64,000 bases of DNA from Conexibacter sp. SYSU D00693 (GCF_017084525.1 NZ_CP070950.1:1116001-1180000), one strand, 5' to 3'; numbered from the stretch's first letter, positions 24,427 through 33,721 are shown. Numbers and translations: made by a program. Notes: generated from the letters alone by a model not told the origin.

Positions 24427-25755
24427 TTAGCGGTCTTCGACCTCGCGACGACGCGATCCGCGTTCGTTGAAGTCGATGATCACGGGGACGCCGTCCATCC
24501 CGAACCTGGCACGCAGGCGGTTCTCGACGAAGTACGCGTAGTCGCGGGTGACGCGGTTGCGCGAGTTGACGGTGATGGCGAAGCGCGGCGGCCGGGTCGA
24601 GACCTGCGCCATGTAGAGCAGGCGCAGGCGCGAGCCCTGCTTGGCCGGCGGCTGGCGCTGCTGGACGACCTCGGACAGGAAGCGGTTGAGCTCGGGAGTC
24701 GGGATGCGCACCTTCATGCGGTCCGCGAGGCCGACCGCCTCGCTCACCAGCCGCTCCACCCCGCGCCCGGTGAGCGCGCTCATCGTCAGGACCTTGGGCC
24801 GCAGCCGCAGCTTGCTGGCCATGCGCGCGCGCTCGTGCAGGAGGTCCTCCTCGGCCATCGGCGAGGCGTCCCACTTGTTCAGGACCAGCGCGGTCGCGCA
24901 GCCCTCCTTCATCGCGAGCTCGGCGATGCGCAGGTCCTGGGCCGTGATGCCCTCCCCCGCGTCGCAGACCACGAGCGCCACGTCGGCGCGCTCGACCGCC
25001 CGCTGGGACCGCAGCGCCGTGTAGTACTCGACCTGGTCGTCGACGCGCGCCTGCCGGCGGATGCCCGCGGTGTCGACCAGGACGACCTCGCGGCCGCCGA
25101 CCTCCAGGCGCAGGTCGATCGCGTCGCGCGTGGTGCCCGCGACGTCGGAGACGATCATCCGCGTCTGGCCCGCCAGCCGGTTGACGAGCGTCGACTTGCC
25201 GACGTTCGGCCGGCCGATGACGGCCAGGCGCACCGTCTCGTCGTCCTGCTCGGGGGCGTCGCCCTCGTCGGGCAGGAGCTCGACGACGCGGTCCAGCAGG
25301 TCGCCCGTGCCGAGGCCCTGGGCGGCGGAGACCGGCTGCGGGTCGCCGAGACCGAGGCGGTGGAAGTCGGCGGCCAGCGCCAGGTCCTTCACCGAGTCGA
25401 TCTTGTTGGCCGCGACGACCACCGGCTCGGGGCGCCGGCGCAGGAGGTCGGCGAGCTCCTCGTCGCCGGGGCGCACGCCCGCCTGGGCGTCGACGACGAA
25501 GACCGCGACCTCGGCGTCCTCGAGCGCGGCGATCGCCTGCTCGCGGATCGAGCCCTGCATCGGGTCCTCGTCGGCCGTGTCCATGCCGCCGGTGTCGATG
25601 AGCGTGAACCGCCGGCCGTTCCACTCGCAGTCGACCTCGTGGCGGTCGCGGGTCACGCCCGAGCGCTCGTGGACGACGGCCTGGCGCGTCCCGCTCAGGC
25701 GGTTGACCAGCGAGCTCTTGCCCACGTTGGGGTAGCCGACGACCGCGACCTTCAT
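24427..25755 (-). CDS. der: ribosome-assembly GTPase Der (EngA)
   Basis: A 442-residue protein with tandem GTPase domains. The first has [10 protein letters not shown] (about 7-16), DTGGMD and NKID. The second has [10 protein letters not shown] (about 180), DTAGIRR and NKWD. A C-terminal KH-like domain (about 355-442) follows. Der matures the 50S subunit. It overlaps cmk by 4 bp (ATGA), a widely conserved cmk-der pairing. Confidence 0.96.
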   Translation of the reverse strand: MKVAVVGYPNVGKSSLVNRLSGTRQAVVHERSGVTRDRHEVDCEWNGRRFTLIDTGGMDTADEDPMQGSIREQAIAALEDAEVAVFVVDAQAGVRPGDEELADLLRRRPEPVVVAANKIDSVKDLALAADFHRLGLGDPQPVSAAQGLGTGDLLDRVVELLPDEGDAPEQDDETVRLAVIGRPNVGKSTLVNRLAGQTRMIVSDVAGTTRDAIDLRLEVGGREVVLVDTAGIRRQARVDDQVEYYTALRSQRAVERADVALVVCDAGEGITAQDLRIAELAMKEGCATALVLNKWDASPMAEEDLLHERARMASKLRLRPKVLTMSALTGRGVERLVSEAVGLADRMKVRIPTPELNRFLSEVVQQRQPPAKQGSRLRLLYMAQVSTRPPRFAITVNSRNRVTRDYAYFVENRLRARFGMDGVPVIIDFNERGSRRREVEDR

Positions 25756-26333
25756 CGCGCCGCCCCGTGCTCGCGGGCCAGGGAGGCGATCCGCTCGACC
25801 ACCTCGTCGATCGTCAGACCCGTCGTGTCCACGTCCACCGCGTCGTCTGCCCGGCGCAGCGGCGCGTGCTCGCGCTCCTCGTCGCGGCGGTCGCGCTCCA
25901 CGACCTCCTCGACGGGGACCTCGCGGCGGCGTGCGCGCTCGGCCGGGTCGGCGGTGAGGAAGACCTTCAGCCCCGCGTCGGGCGCCACGACGGTCCCGAC
26001 GTCGCGCCCCTCGGCGACCCAGTCGCCCGCGGCCAGCAGCGCCTGCTGCCGGGCCAGGAGCGCGGCGCGCACCGCCGGCTCGGTCGCCCGGCGCGAGGCC
26101 TCCTGGGCGACCTCGGGCGTGCGGATGTCGACCGACACGTCACGGCCGTCGAGCAGGACGGCGTCGCCGTCGAAGGCGATGTCGAGCGTCGCCGGGTCGC
26201 GACCGGGCCCGGCCAGCGCGACGCAGCGGAACATCGCCCCGGTGTCGAGGTACGTGAAGCCGAGGGCCTGCGCGACCGCCCGGGCGACGGTCGACTTGCC
26301 GGCCCCGGCGGGGCCGTCGATGGCGACGATCAT
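25752..26333 (-). CDS. cmk: cytidylate kinase
   Basis: A 193-residue NMP kinase that phosphorylates CMP and dCMP. The P-loop GPAGAGKST (about 7-15) is intact, the LDTGAMFR segment contacts the nucleotide, and [12 protein letters not shown] is a family signature. It is shorter than the usual 220-230 residues. The stretch around [17 protein letters not shown] seems shortened next to the LID. The stop overlaps der (ATGA) and the start overlaps the aroA stop. Confidence 0.93.
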   Translation of the reverse strand: MIVAIDGPAGAGKSTVARAVAQALGFTYLDTGAMFRCVALAGPGRDPATLDIAFDGDAVLLDGRDVSVDIRTPEVAQEASRRATEPAVRAALLARQQALLAAGDWVAEGRDVGTVVAPDAGLKVFLTADPAERARRREVPVEEVVERDRRDEEREHAPLRRADDAVDVDTTGLTIDEVVERIASLAREHGAAR

Positions 26334-27634
26334 GCGCTCGCCAGTGTGGCGAAGTCGTCGGTGAAGCCGGGGTACGAGACCGCCGCGGCGTCCATCCCCT
26401 CGACGGTCACGCCCTCGCGGGAGGCCATGCCGGCCACCGCGCCGAGCATCGCCAGGCGGTGGTCGCCGTGCGAGGAGATCGTCCCGCCGCGCAGCTCGCC
26501 GGTGCCCTGGACGACGAAGCCGTCGTCGGTGGCCTCGATCGAGGCGCCGAGGCCGCGCAGCCCGTCGACGACGGCGGTGATGCGGTCGGACTCCTTGAGC
26601 TTGAGCTCCTGCGCCCCGCGCACGACGGTCTCGCCCTCGGCGAAGACGCCGAGCAGCGCGACGAGCGGCAGCTCGTCGATCGCCAGCGGGACCTCGTCGG
26701 CCTCGACCGTCGTGCCGACGAGCGGGCCGGCGGCGACGTCGAGGTCGCTCACGGGCTCGCCCGCGCGGACGTCGTCGCCCGGGTCCTCCTCGAGGTCGCC
26801 CACGACGATCCCCCCCATGCGCTGCACGATGCGGTGGAAGCCCGTGCGCGTCCAGTTGGTCCCGGTGGCGCGGATGACGATCCGCGAGCCCCGCACGAGC
26901 ACCCCCGCCGCGATCCAGAACGCGGCCGACGACGGGTCTCCGGGCACGACGAGGTCCTCGAGCAGCAGCTCGTCGACGTTCGTGACGCAGAGCTGGTCGC
27001 CCGTGCGCCGCAGCGTCACGCCGGAGGCGGCGAGCATCCGCTCGGTGTGGTCGCGGCTGGGCTTGGGCTCGGTGATCGTCGTCGCCCCGTCGGCGGTGAG
27101 GCCGGCGATGAGGACGCACGACTTCACCTGGGCGCTGGCCACCGGCAGCGTGTAGTCGATGGCGTGCAGCCGGCGGCCGTGGACGGCGAAGGGCGGGAAG
27201 CGCCCGTCGGTCGCCTCGATCCCGGCGCCCATCAGCCGCAGCGGCTCGGCGATGCGGTCGACGGGCCGGCGGCGGATCGAGCTGTCGCCGTCGAGGTGGT
27301 AGGTCCGGCCCGGCTGCGCCGCGAGCCAGCCGGGCAGCAGCCGCATGAGCGTCCCCGCGTTGCCGACGTCGATCGGCGCGTCGGGGACCTGCGCCTCGCG
27401 CAGGCCCGAGCCGCGGACGACGACCTCGTCGGCGTGGACCTCGACGATCGCGCCGAGCGCGCGCATGGCGTCGAGCGTCGACGTCGTGTCGGCCGCGTGC
27501 AGGTAGCCGCGGATGCGCACCGGGTCGGCGGCCATCGCGCCGAAGATCGCGGCGCGGTGCGAGATCGACTTGTCGGTGGGCGGGGTGACCTCGCCGCGCA
27601 GGGCGTCCACGGGGTCGAAGCGGGCGGTGGTCAC
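26330..27634 (-). CDS. aroA: 3-phosphoshikimate 1-carboxyvinyltransferase (EPSP synthase)
   Basis: A 434-residue two-domain enzyme adding enolpyruvate to shikimate 3-phosphate. Signatures are DKSISHRAAI (about 21-30), GNAGTLMRLL, LKLKESDRI and SSHGDHRLAM. The GTG start (27632-27634) overlaps the tyrA stop as GTGA. It is part of the aroF-tyrA-aroA run for aromatic amino acids. Whether it is class I or II with respect to glyphosate was not judged. Confidence 0.95.
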   Translation of the reverse strand: MTTARFDPVDALRGEVTPPTDKSISHRAAIFGAMAADPVRIRGYLHAADTTSTLDAMRALGAIVEVHADEVVVRGSGLREAQVPDAPIDVGNAGTLMRLLPGWLAAQPGRTYHLDGDSSIRRRPVDRIAEPLRLMGAGIEATDGRFPPFAVHGRRLHAIDYTLPVASAQVKSCVLIAGLTADGATTITEPKPSRDHTERMLAASGVTLRRTGDQLCVTNVDELLLEDLVVPGDPSSAAFWIAAGVLVRGSRIVIRATGTNWTRTGFHRIVQRMGGIVVGDLEEDPGDDVRAGEPVSDLDVAAGPLVGTTVEADEVPLAIDELPLVALLGVFAEGETVVRGAQELKLKESDRITAVVDGLRGLGASIEATDDGFVVQGTGELRGGTISSHGDHRLAMLGAVAGMASREGVTVEGMDAAAVSYPGFTDDFATLASA

Positions 27635-28698
27635 GTGACGGCGAACCCCAGGTCGGCGACGAGCCCGTGCGCGCGCGCCGCGGCGTCCTGGGCGACCCAG
27701 AGCGCGACGACCCCGCTGGTCCCGTCGGGCGACGGGCTGAGGCTCATGTCGGAGATGTTGATGCCCGCGCGGGCGAGCGTGAGGGCGAGGTCGGCGACGA
27801 CCCCGGGGCGGTTGGGCACGGCGACGCGCAGCTCCGTGCGTGGGCCTCCGGTGAGCCCGACCTCGAGCAGCGCGCGGCGGTGCTCGCCGGCGGCGGCCTG
27901 CCAGGCCTCGAGGCTCTCGCCCGCCGCGAGCTGGTCGCGGACGTCGCGCAGGCGCCCGAGCGCGTCGTCCAGGCGCTCGACCAGCGCGTCGCGGTTGCCG
28001 GCGTAGATCTGCGCCCACAGCGCCGGGTTGGCGCCTGCGACCCGGGTGGCGTCGCGGAACGACGGGCCGGTCGGCGGCAGGCGCTCGCCGCCCAGCGCCT
28101 CGGCGACCTGCGCGACGAGGACGTTGGCCACGACGTGCGGCAGGTGCGAGACGGCGGCCATGAGGCGGTCGTGCTCGGCGGGATCGACGTGCGTGGGCAC
28201 CGCGCCCAGCGCGGCGGTGAAGCGGTGGACGCGCTCGAGCAGCAGGCCGGAGGTCGCCGAGGTCGGCGTGAGGTACCAGGTCGCGTCCTCGAAGAGGTCG
28301 GCCCGGGCGTGGCGCACGCCGGTGGCCTCGGCGCCGGCCAGCGGGTGGCCGCCGACGAAGCGCTCGTCGACGCTCGCGGCCACGATGGCGGACTTCGTCG
28401 ACCCCACGTCGGTGACCGCCGTCTCGGGCCCGGCGGCGGCCAGCGCGGTGGCGACCATGGCGGGCAGGGCCGCCACGGGCGCGGCGACCACGACGAGGTC
28501 GGCCCCGGCGACGGCCTCGGCGGGCTCGCGTGCCGCGGCGTCCACGACCCTGGCCTCCAGCGCCTCCGCGAGCGCCGCGCCGTCGGGGTCCCACCCCGTC
28601 ACGTGCGCGCCCGCGCGCAGGCGCGCGGCGAGCGCGACCGAGCCGCCGATGAGCCCGACGCCGAGGACGGCGACGCGGCTGGCGGGCGGGGCGGTCAT
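27631..28698 (-). CDS. tyrA: prephenate dehydrogenase with C-terminal ACT domain
   Basis: A 355-residue protein. A Rossmann domain (VAVLGVGLIGGSVALA, about 9-24) precedes the helical dehydrogenase domain, which has GGHPLAGAE with the catalytic His. A C-terminal ACT domain (about 280-355, VAVPNRPGVVADLALTLARAGINI) is likely the tyrosine feedback site. It converts prephenate to 4-hydroxyphenylpyruvate. It lies 45 bp after aroF and overlaps aroA. Confidence 0.94.
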   Translation of the reverse strand: MTAPPASRVAVLGVGLIGGSVALAARLRAGAHVTGWDPDGAALAEALEARVVDAAAREPAEAVAGADLVVVAAPVAALPAMVATALAAAGPETAVTDVGSTKSAIVAASVDERFVGGHPLAGAEATGVRHARADLFEDATWYLTPTSATSGLLLERVHRFTAALGAVPTHVDPAEHDRLMAAVSHLPHVVANVLVAQVAEALGGERLPPTGPSFRDATRVAGANPALWAQIYAGNRDALVERLDDALGRLRDVRDQLAAGESLEAWQAAAGEHRRALLEVGLTGGPRTELRVAVPNRPGVVADLALTLARAGINISDMSLSPSPDGTSGVVALWVAQDAAARAHGLVADLGFAVT

Positions 28699-28743
28699 GC
28701 GCTCCGCATCCTGGCAGAGCGCAGGGCCGCCCCTCCCTGACGT

Positions 28744-29787
28744 CTAGGCGACCGCCGGCGCGCTCTCGCGCAGCGGCAGCTTGCCGGCGAGCATCGCCGC
28801 CTGCTCGACCTTCGCGGCGTAGGCCGCGAACTCGGACGCGACGAGCGCCTGGGGGCCGTCGCAGACCGCCTGCTCGGGGTCCGGGTGGGTCTCGACGATG
28901 ATGCCGTCGGCCCCCACCGCGGCCGCGGCGAGCGACAGCGGCTCGACGAGGTCGCGCCGGCCCGCGGCGTGCGAGGGGTCGACGACGACGGGCAGGTGCG
29001 TCATCTCCTTGAGCACCGGGACCGCCATGAGGTCCAGCGTGAAGCGGTAGGCCGTCTCGAAGGTCCGGATGCCGCGTTCGCACAGCAGGACGTGCTCGTT
29101 GCCCTCCTTGAGGACGTACTCCGCCGCCATCAGCAGCTCCTCCAGCGTGCTGGACAGCCCGCGCTTGAGCAGCACGGGCCGGCCGGCGCGGCCGAGCTCG
29201 GTGAGCAGCGTGTAGTTCTGCATGTTGCGCGCGCCGACCTGGATGACGTCGGCGACCTCGAGGACCGGCTCGAGGTCCCGGACGTCCATCAGCTCGGTGA
29301 CGATCGGCAGGCCGGTGCGGTCCTTGGCCTCGCCGAGCAGGCGCAGGCCGGCCTCGCCGAGGCCCTGGAAGGAGTAGGGCGAGGTGCGGGGCTTGTAGGC
29401 GCCCCCGCGGAACATCGAGGCGCCCGCCGAGAGGCAGACGTCGGCGGTGTCGAGCACCTGCTCGCGCGACTCGACGGTGCACGGGCCGGCGATCAGGGCG
29501 AAGTGCTCGCCGCCGATCTTCGCGCCGCCGATGTCGAAGACGGAGCGCTCGCCGCCGCGCAGCTGCGTCGAGGCGAGCTTGTAGGGCTTGAGGATCGGCA
29601 CGACCTTGTCGACGCCGGGCGCGCCCTCGAGGCCGAGGCGGGCGACGTGCTCGCGGTCGCCGATGGCGCCGATCACGGTCACCTCCTCGCCGCGGCTGGG
29701 GTGGGCGGTGGCGCCGACCGACCGGATCCGGTCGATCACGTGGTCGACCTGCTCCTCGGTGGCCGACGACTTCATCACGATCATCAT
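28744..29787 (-). CDS. aroF: 3-deoxy-7-phosphoheptulonate (DAHP) synthase, AroF type with ferredoxin-like N-terminal domain
   Basis: A 347-residue enzyme for the first step of the shikimate pathway. It has a small N-terminal ferredoxin-like domain (about 1-75), which in Thermotoga-type enzymes mediates Phe/Tyr feedback. The TIM barrel shows IAGPCTVES, FRGGAYKPRTSPYSFQG and the metal-site DPSHAAGRRDLV. I chose ATG 29785-29787. The in-frame open stretch up to 29925 has no family similarity. A 243-bp spacer with an 11-bp stem precedes the gene and may hold its promoter and leader. Confidence 0.95.
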   Translation of the reverse strand: MMIVMKSSATEEQVDHVIDRIRSVGATAHPSRGEEVTVIGAIGDREHVARLGLEGAPGVDKVVPILKPYKLASTQLRGGERSVFDIGGAKIGGEHFALIAGPCTVESREQVLDTADVCLSAGASMFRGGAYKPRTSPYSFQGLGEAGLRLLGEAKDRTGLPIVTELMDVRDLEPVLEVADVIQVGARNMQNYTLLTELGRAGRPVLLKRGLSSTLEELLMAAEYVLKEGNEHVLLCERGIRTFETAYRFTLDLMAVPVLKEMTHLPVVVDPSHAAGRRDLVEPLSLAAAAVGADGIIVETHPDPEQAVCDGPQALVASEFAAYAAKVEQAAMLAGKLPLRESAPAVA

Positions 29788-29841
29788 GGTGCTGCGGGCT
29801 CCTGCTTCTGGCGAGACGGACGGGACGTACTGCGTCGAGGC

Positions 29842-29900
29842 GGCGCTCGGTCTCGCGGACCAGTGGTGCGGGAAGCTGCGCGGGCAGCCGACCGAGCGCC
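29842..29900 (-). promoter_or_regulatory. long stem-loop in the aroF leader region
   Basis: GGCGCTCGGTC at 29842-29852 pairs perfectly with GACCGAGCGCC at 29890-29900 (11 bp) across a 37-nt loop. It lies 55 bp before the aroF ATG in a 243-bp spacer that otherwise shows no gene. It could be an attenuator or an operator. I see no convincing T-box, no leader peptide rich in aromatic codons and no clear antiterminator. Confidence 0.35.
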
Positions 29901-30030
29901 TAGCTAAATCGCCAGGGCCAGGCATACGACGGGCGGCCGAAGGAGAGGGCGTAGATGTCGACCGCGCGACGCATCTGACGCGGTCAGTGTTGCAAACCGC
30001 GTGCCGACCGCCAAGCGGGCGGCGGACGGG

Positions 30031-31134
30031 CTAGCGCCCGAGCAGGTCGCCCAGCTCGCGCAGGAAGCGCGCGTTCTGGGCGGGGGTGCCGTAGGTGACG
30101 CGCAGCGCGCCGGGCTTGCCGAGCGCCGTCCCGGAGCGCACGAGCACGCCGCGCTCGGCCAGCGCCCGGACGATCCCCTGCTCGTGCTCGCCGGCGTCCT
30201 GGCCGTCGGGCGTGGGCAGGTCGAACCAGGCGAAGTTCGCGTGCGACTGGGCGGGGGTGATGCCGAGGTCGTCCAGGCCGTCCTCGAGCTCGACCCGCGC
30301 GACGACCGCGCGCTCGACGCGGGCGGCGACCGCGTCCTGGTGCTTGAGCGCCTCGATGGCCGCGGCCTGGGCGGCGGCGTTGCAGAAGAAGGGCTGGCGG
30401 ACCTGGTTGACGGCCGTCACGAACGCCTCGTCGGCGGCCAGGCCGTAGCCCACGCGCAGGCCGCAGAGCCCGTAGACCTTCGAGAAGGTGCGCAGCAGCA
30501 CGAGGTTGCCGAACTGCCCGAGGAGGTCGAGCGACGCGTCGGGGTCGTCGAGCGTCGAGAACTCGCAGTAGGCCTCGTCGAGGATGACGCAGACGTGCGA
30601 GGGGACCTGCTCGAGGAACCGCGCGACCTGCTCGGTGGAGAGCGCGGTGCTGGTGGGGTTGTTCGGGTTGCAGACCAGGACCAGGCGCGTGGCGGCGGTG
30701 ACCTCGCGCGCCATCGCGTCGAGGTCGTGCTCCTCGCGGTCGTTGAGCGGGACCGCGACGGCGCGGGCGCCCGTCGCGGCGGCGAGGTGCGGGTAGACGC
30801 TGAACGACGGCCACGCGTAGACGACCTCCGCCCCGGGCTCGAGCAGCGCGTCGCCGGCGGCGAGCAGGACGTCGCAGGAGCCGTTGCCGATCGCGATGCG
30901 CTGGGCCGGGACGCCGGTGCGGTCGCTCAGCGCGCGGCGCAGGGCGGCGTTCGTCGGGTCCGGGTAGCGGTTGAGCCCCCCGAGGACGCTCGTGATCGCC
31001 TCGACGACCTCCGGCAGCGGCGGCTCGGGCGACTCGTTGGAGGCCAGGAGCGCGACGTCCTCGGGCAGCGCGTACGCGCTCGCCGCGGGGTAGACGGGGA
31101 TGCGGCGGACCGCCTCGGCGAACTCCAGGGCCAT
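30031..31134 (-). CDS. hisC: histidinol-phosphate/aromatic aminotransferase (class I/II PLP)
   Basis: A 367-residue aminotransferase. LLASNESPEPP is near the N-terminus, NGSCDVLL lies at the phosphate site, and NPNNPTS and ILDEAYCEF follow. The PLP lysine is in RTFSKVYGLCGLRVGY. HisC-type enzymes act on histidinol phosphate. Many also transaminate prephenate or phenylpyruvate, and the position between aroH and aroF suggests an aromatic role here. It starts 10 bp after aroH. Confidence 0.9.
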   Translation of the reverse strand: MALEFAEAVRRIPVYPAASAYALPEDVALLASNESPEPPLPEVVEAITSVLGGLNRYPDPTNAALRRALSDRTGVPAQRIAIGNGSCDVLLAAGDALLEPGAEVVYAWPSFSVYPHLAAATGARAVAVPLNDREEHDLDAMAREVTAATRLVLVCNPNNPTSTALSTEQVARFLEQVPSHVCVILDEAYCEFSTLDDPDASLDLLGQFGNLVLLRTFSKVYGLCGLRVGYGLAADEAFVTAVNQVRQPFFCNAAAQAAAIEALKHQDAVAARVERAVVARVELEDGLDDLGITPAQSHANFAWFDLPTPDGQDAGEHEQGIVRALAERGVLVRSGTALGKPGALRVTYGTPAQNARFLRELGDLLGR

Positions 31135-31144
31135 GGGCTCGAGG

Positions 31145-31510
31145 CTACTGCGCGGCCTCGAGGTCCGACCGCAGGGCGCGGGCCTCGCGGAGGTACACGT
31201 GCCGGGCCTCGTGGTCCTCGGGCGCGTGGTAGTGCAGCAGCAGCCGGATGACCCGCGGCAGCGACCCGGGGACAGGGATCTCGCGGCTGCACAGCAGCGG
31301 CACCTTGTCGAAGCCCAGGCGCCGCGCCGCGACCGCGGGGAACTGGGCGGTCAGGTCCTCGGTGCAGGTGAAGATCGCCGAGACGCAGTCGTCCGGGCCG
31401 ATCGTGTTGCGCTCCATGACCTCGCGCAGGAGCTCCTCGGTGGCCTCGAGGATCTGGTCGGCGTCGTCGGCCTCGACGGTGACGGCGCCGCGGAGCGCGA
31501 AGAGCTGCAC
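31145..31510 (-). CDS. aroH: monofunctional chorismate mutase, AroH type
   Basis: A 121-residue protein from GTG 31510, resembling the trimeric Bacillus AroH (about 127 residues). FALRGAVTVEADD holds the conserved Arg at about 7. LCSREIPVPGSLPRVIRLLLHY holds the active-site Glu and Arg positions of the family. It turns chorismate into prephenate, the substrate of the tyrA product three genes downstream. It is closely packed between rluB and hisC. Confidence 0.92.
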   Translation of the reverse strand: MQLFALRGAVTVEADDADQILEATEELLREVMERNTIGPDDCVSAIFTCTEDLTAQFPAVAARRLGFDKVPLLCSREIPVPGSLPRVIRLLLHYHAPEDHEARHVYLREARALRSDLEAAQ

Positions 31511-31521
31511 GGGCCGGGACG

Positions 31522-32253
31522 CTAGCGAGCCGGCGGGCGGCGGCGCCGCTGCGCCTTGGGAGCCGCGCGCAGCGCGCGCTCCTCGTCGGGCGTGAGCTCG
31601 CGGCTGTCGCCGACCTTGAGGCGTCCCAGGCGCAGCGGGCCGATCGCGACGCGCTGGAGCTCCTGCACCGGATGGCCGACCTCCTCGCACATCCGGCGCA
31701 CCTGGCGCTTGCGGCCCTCGGTGATCTGGAGCTCGATCGCGTGCGGGGTGAGGCGGCGCACCTTCGCGGGCAGCGTCGGGCCGTCGTCGAGCTCGACGCC
31801 CTGGCGCAGGCGGCGCAGCGCCTTGTCGTGCACCGGCGGGCCGCCCACCTTCGCGACGTAGGTCTTCGGGACCTCGTAGCGCGGGTGCGTCAGGCGCTCG
31901 GCCAGCTCGCCGTCGTCGGTGAGGAGGATGAGGCCGGTGGTGTCGGCGTCGAGGCGACCGACCGGGTACAGCCGGCGCTCGCCGGCCTCGACGAGGTCGA
32001 CGACGGTCGGGCGGCCGTGGGTGTCCTGCGCGGTCGACACGACGCCCTTGGGCTTGTGGAGCATGACCACGGCGTGGCGGCCCTGGGGGCGCACGAGCCG
32101 CCCGTCGACCTCGACGTTCGAGTGCTCGTCGACCGGCGTGGCGGGGTCCAGGACGACGTCGCCGTCGACGGCCACGCGGCCGGCGCGGACCACGTCCTCG
32201 GAGTGGCGCCGCGAGGCGACCCCCGCGTGCGCCAGGTACTTGCCCAGCCGCAC
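31522..32253 (-). CDS. rluB: 23S rRNA pseudouridine synthase, RluB/RsuA family
   Basis: A 243-residue protein from GTG 32253. An N-terminal S4 RNA-binding domain (RLGKYLAHAGVASRRHSEDVV, in which the S4 fold starts at residue 2) precedes the synthase domain. That domain has the catalytic Asp in YPVGRLDADTTGLILLT, LHKPKGVVST and EGRKRQVRRMCEEVGHPV. The tail is basic. scpA-scpB-rluB is a common order, but here scpB lies 5 kb away across an accessory block. Confidence 0.93.
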   Translation of the reverse strand: MRLGKYLAHAGVASRRHSEDVVRAGRVAVDGDVVLDPATPVDEHSNVEVDGRLVRPQGRHAVVMLHKPKGVVSTAQDTHGRPTVVDLVEAGERRLYPVGRLDADTTGLILLTDDGELAERLTHPRYEVPKTYVAKVGGPPVHDKALRRLRQGVELDDGPTLPAKVRRLTPHAIELQITEGRKRQVRRMCEEVGHPVQELQRVAIGPLRLGRLKVGDSRELTPDEERALRAAPKAQRRRRPPAR

Positions 32254-32294
32254 GGCCCGGGACCGTAGCCGCGAGCGGCCTACGATGGTGTCCC

Positions 32295-33278
32295 GTGGAC
32301 CTCGACCTCCTCCAGCGCACGCTCGACGAGCTGGGCCAGCCGCGCTTCCGCGCCAAGCAGGTGTGGGAGTGGGCCGCCCGCGGCGCCGCGGGCTACGACG
32401 CCATGACCAACGTCCCGGCCGCGCTGCGCGAGGAGCTCGCCGCGCGCGTGCCGTTCTCGACGCTCGAGGTCGAGCGCGAGGCGCTGGCCAAGGACGGGAC
32501 GCTCAAGGTCCTGTTCCGCACCGCCGACGGTCGCCCGATCGAGGCCGTGCTCATGCGCTACCGCGACGGCCGGCGCTCGATCTGCGTCTCCTCGCAGTCC
32601 GGCTGCCCCCTGACCTGCACCTTCTGCGCGACGGGGACGATGAAGTTCGGCCGCAACCTCACGGCGAGCGAGGTCCTCGACCAGGTCCTGCACTTCCGCC
32701 GCATCGAGCCGGTCGACCACCTCGTCTTCATGGGCATGGGCGAGCCGCTCATGAACCTCGACCACGTCCTGGCCGCCGTCGAGCGGCTGCCGGACGTCGG
32801 CATCACGAACCGCCGCACGGGCATCAGCACCGTCGGCTGGGTCCCGGGCATCGACCGCCTCGCCGCGTCGCCCTTCCCCGTCCGCCTGGCCCTCTCGCTC
32901 CACGCGCCCGAGGACGCCCTGCGCTCCCAGATCATGCCGGTGAACGACCGGTACTCGATCGAGGAGGTCCTCGCCGCCTGCGAGCGCTTCTACGAGGCCA
33001 AGCGCCGCCAGGTCTTCGTGGAGTACGTGATGCTCAAGGGCGTCAACGACCACCACGCCCACGCGGTCGGCCTCGCCCAGCTCCTCGACCCGCGGATCTA
33101 CAAGCTCAACCTCATCCCGTACAACCCGACGGGCTCCTACGACGGCTCGTCGCGCGACGCGATCGCCGCGTTCCGCGCGGTGCTCGAGGAGCACGGGCTC
33201 ACCGCCACGGTGCGGTTGACGCGCGGGCAGGACATCGACGCCGCGTGCGGGCAGCTGGCGGCGAAGGCGCCGGCGTAG
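32295..33278 (+). CDS. rlmN: dual-specificity 23S rRNA m2A2503 / tRNA m2A37 methyltransferase
   Basis: A 327-residue radical-SAM enzyme. The [4Fe-4S] motif CxxxCxxC appears as GCPLTCTFCATG (about 103-114). FMGMGEPLMN binds SAM. An N-terminal helical RNA-binding domain (about 1-70) is present, and LKGVNDHHAHA and NLIPYNP are RlmN signatures. The C-terminal part lies where the second catalytic Cys is expected (DIDAACGQL). The start is GTG 32295. TACGAT at 32281-32286 is a good -10 only 8 bp before it, so the mRNA may be leaderless. A repeat region begins right after the stop. Confidence 0.93.
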   Translation: MDLDLLQRTLDELGQPRFRAKQVWEWAARGAAGYDAMTNVPAALREELAARVPFSTLEVEREALAKDGTLKVLFRTADGRPIEAVLMRYRDGRRSICVSSQSGCPLTCTFCATGTMKFGRNLTASEVLDQVLHFRRIEPVDHLVFMGMGEPLMNLDHVLAAVERLPDVGITNRRTGISTVGWVPGIDRLAASPFPVRLALSLHAPEDALRSQIMPVNDRYSIEEVLAACERFYEAKRRQVFVEYVMLKGVNDHHAHAVGLAQLLDPRIYKLNLIPYNPTGSYDGSSRDAIAAFRAVLEEHGLTATVRLTRGQDIDAACGQLAAKAPA

Positions 33279-33408
33279 GGCTGCGGCTGCGGCCGGCGCG
33301 TTGCGCTCGGGCGCTTGCGTGGCCTGAGGCGGTCGCTGGTCAGCAGCGAGGAGGGGGAGCACGGCGCGGCCGCGTCCTCCGCGGGCGGTCGTGCGGGTTC
33401 GAGCGCGG

Positions 33409-33453
33409 TGCGTGACGCCTCGTGCATGCATCACATGCACGAGGCGTCACGCA
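33409..33453. repeat. hairpin A, unit 1 (perfect 20-bp arms)
   Basis: The left arm TGCGTGACGCCTCGTGCATG and its exact complement at 33434-33453 flank the 5-nt loop CATCA. Hairpin A is absent from copies a and d, where the flanking element sequence runs on without it. It therefore looks like a nested insertion. Confidence 0.9.
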
Positions 33454-33469
33454 GGACGACCACGCTCCC

Positions 33470-33514
33470 TGACCCTGTCGATTCCGGTCTGGCACGCCGG
33501 AGATGACAGGGTCA
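33470..33514. repeat. core hairpin B, unit 1
   Basis: TGACCCTGTC and GACAGGGTCA form a 10-bp outer stem. After a symmetric 3-nt internal loop (GAT opposite GAT), TCCGG and CCGGA form an inner stem. Copy a has the same left arm but a nearly unbroken stem. Confidence 0.85.
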
Positions 33515-33721
33515 CGGTCGATCGGGGCCGGATGGACCGCCCGCACGCCTCGCGCACCACCGCAACCGCCGGCTCCCTGCCCTCCCTCACTGCCCAACAG
33601 CGACGAACCCGACCTCCACCCGCGCGTCTGCGCGAGCGCGCGGCGGCGGCTGGTCGGCACCGAGGAGGGGGGCACGTCGCGTCCGCGTCCTCCGCGGGCG
33701 GTCGTGCGGGTTCGAGCGCGG

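Larger units (their letters stand above)
33370..33624. repeat. 313-bp-period direct repeat, unit 1
   Basis: By my reading this 255-bp segment matches 33683-33937 at 254 positions. The single difference is A at 33596 versus G at 33909. It contains a 20-bp-arm hairpin A (33409-33453) and the family core hairpin B (33470-33514). Its first 40 bp (TCCTCCGCGGGCGGTCGTG...) also match copy a near 12860. Confidence 0.9.

Noticed and set aside
29788-30030. T-box or leader peptide before aroF
   Set aside because: No T-box sequence, no run of aromatic codons and no terminator/antiterminator pair could be found. Only one stem stands out.
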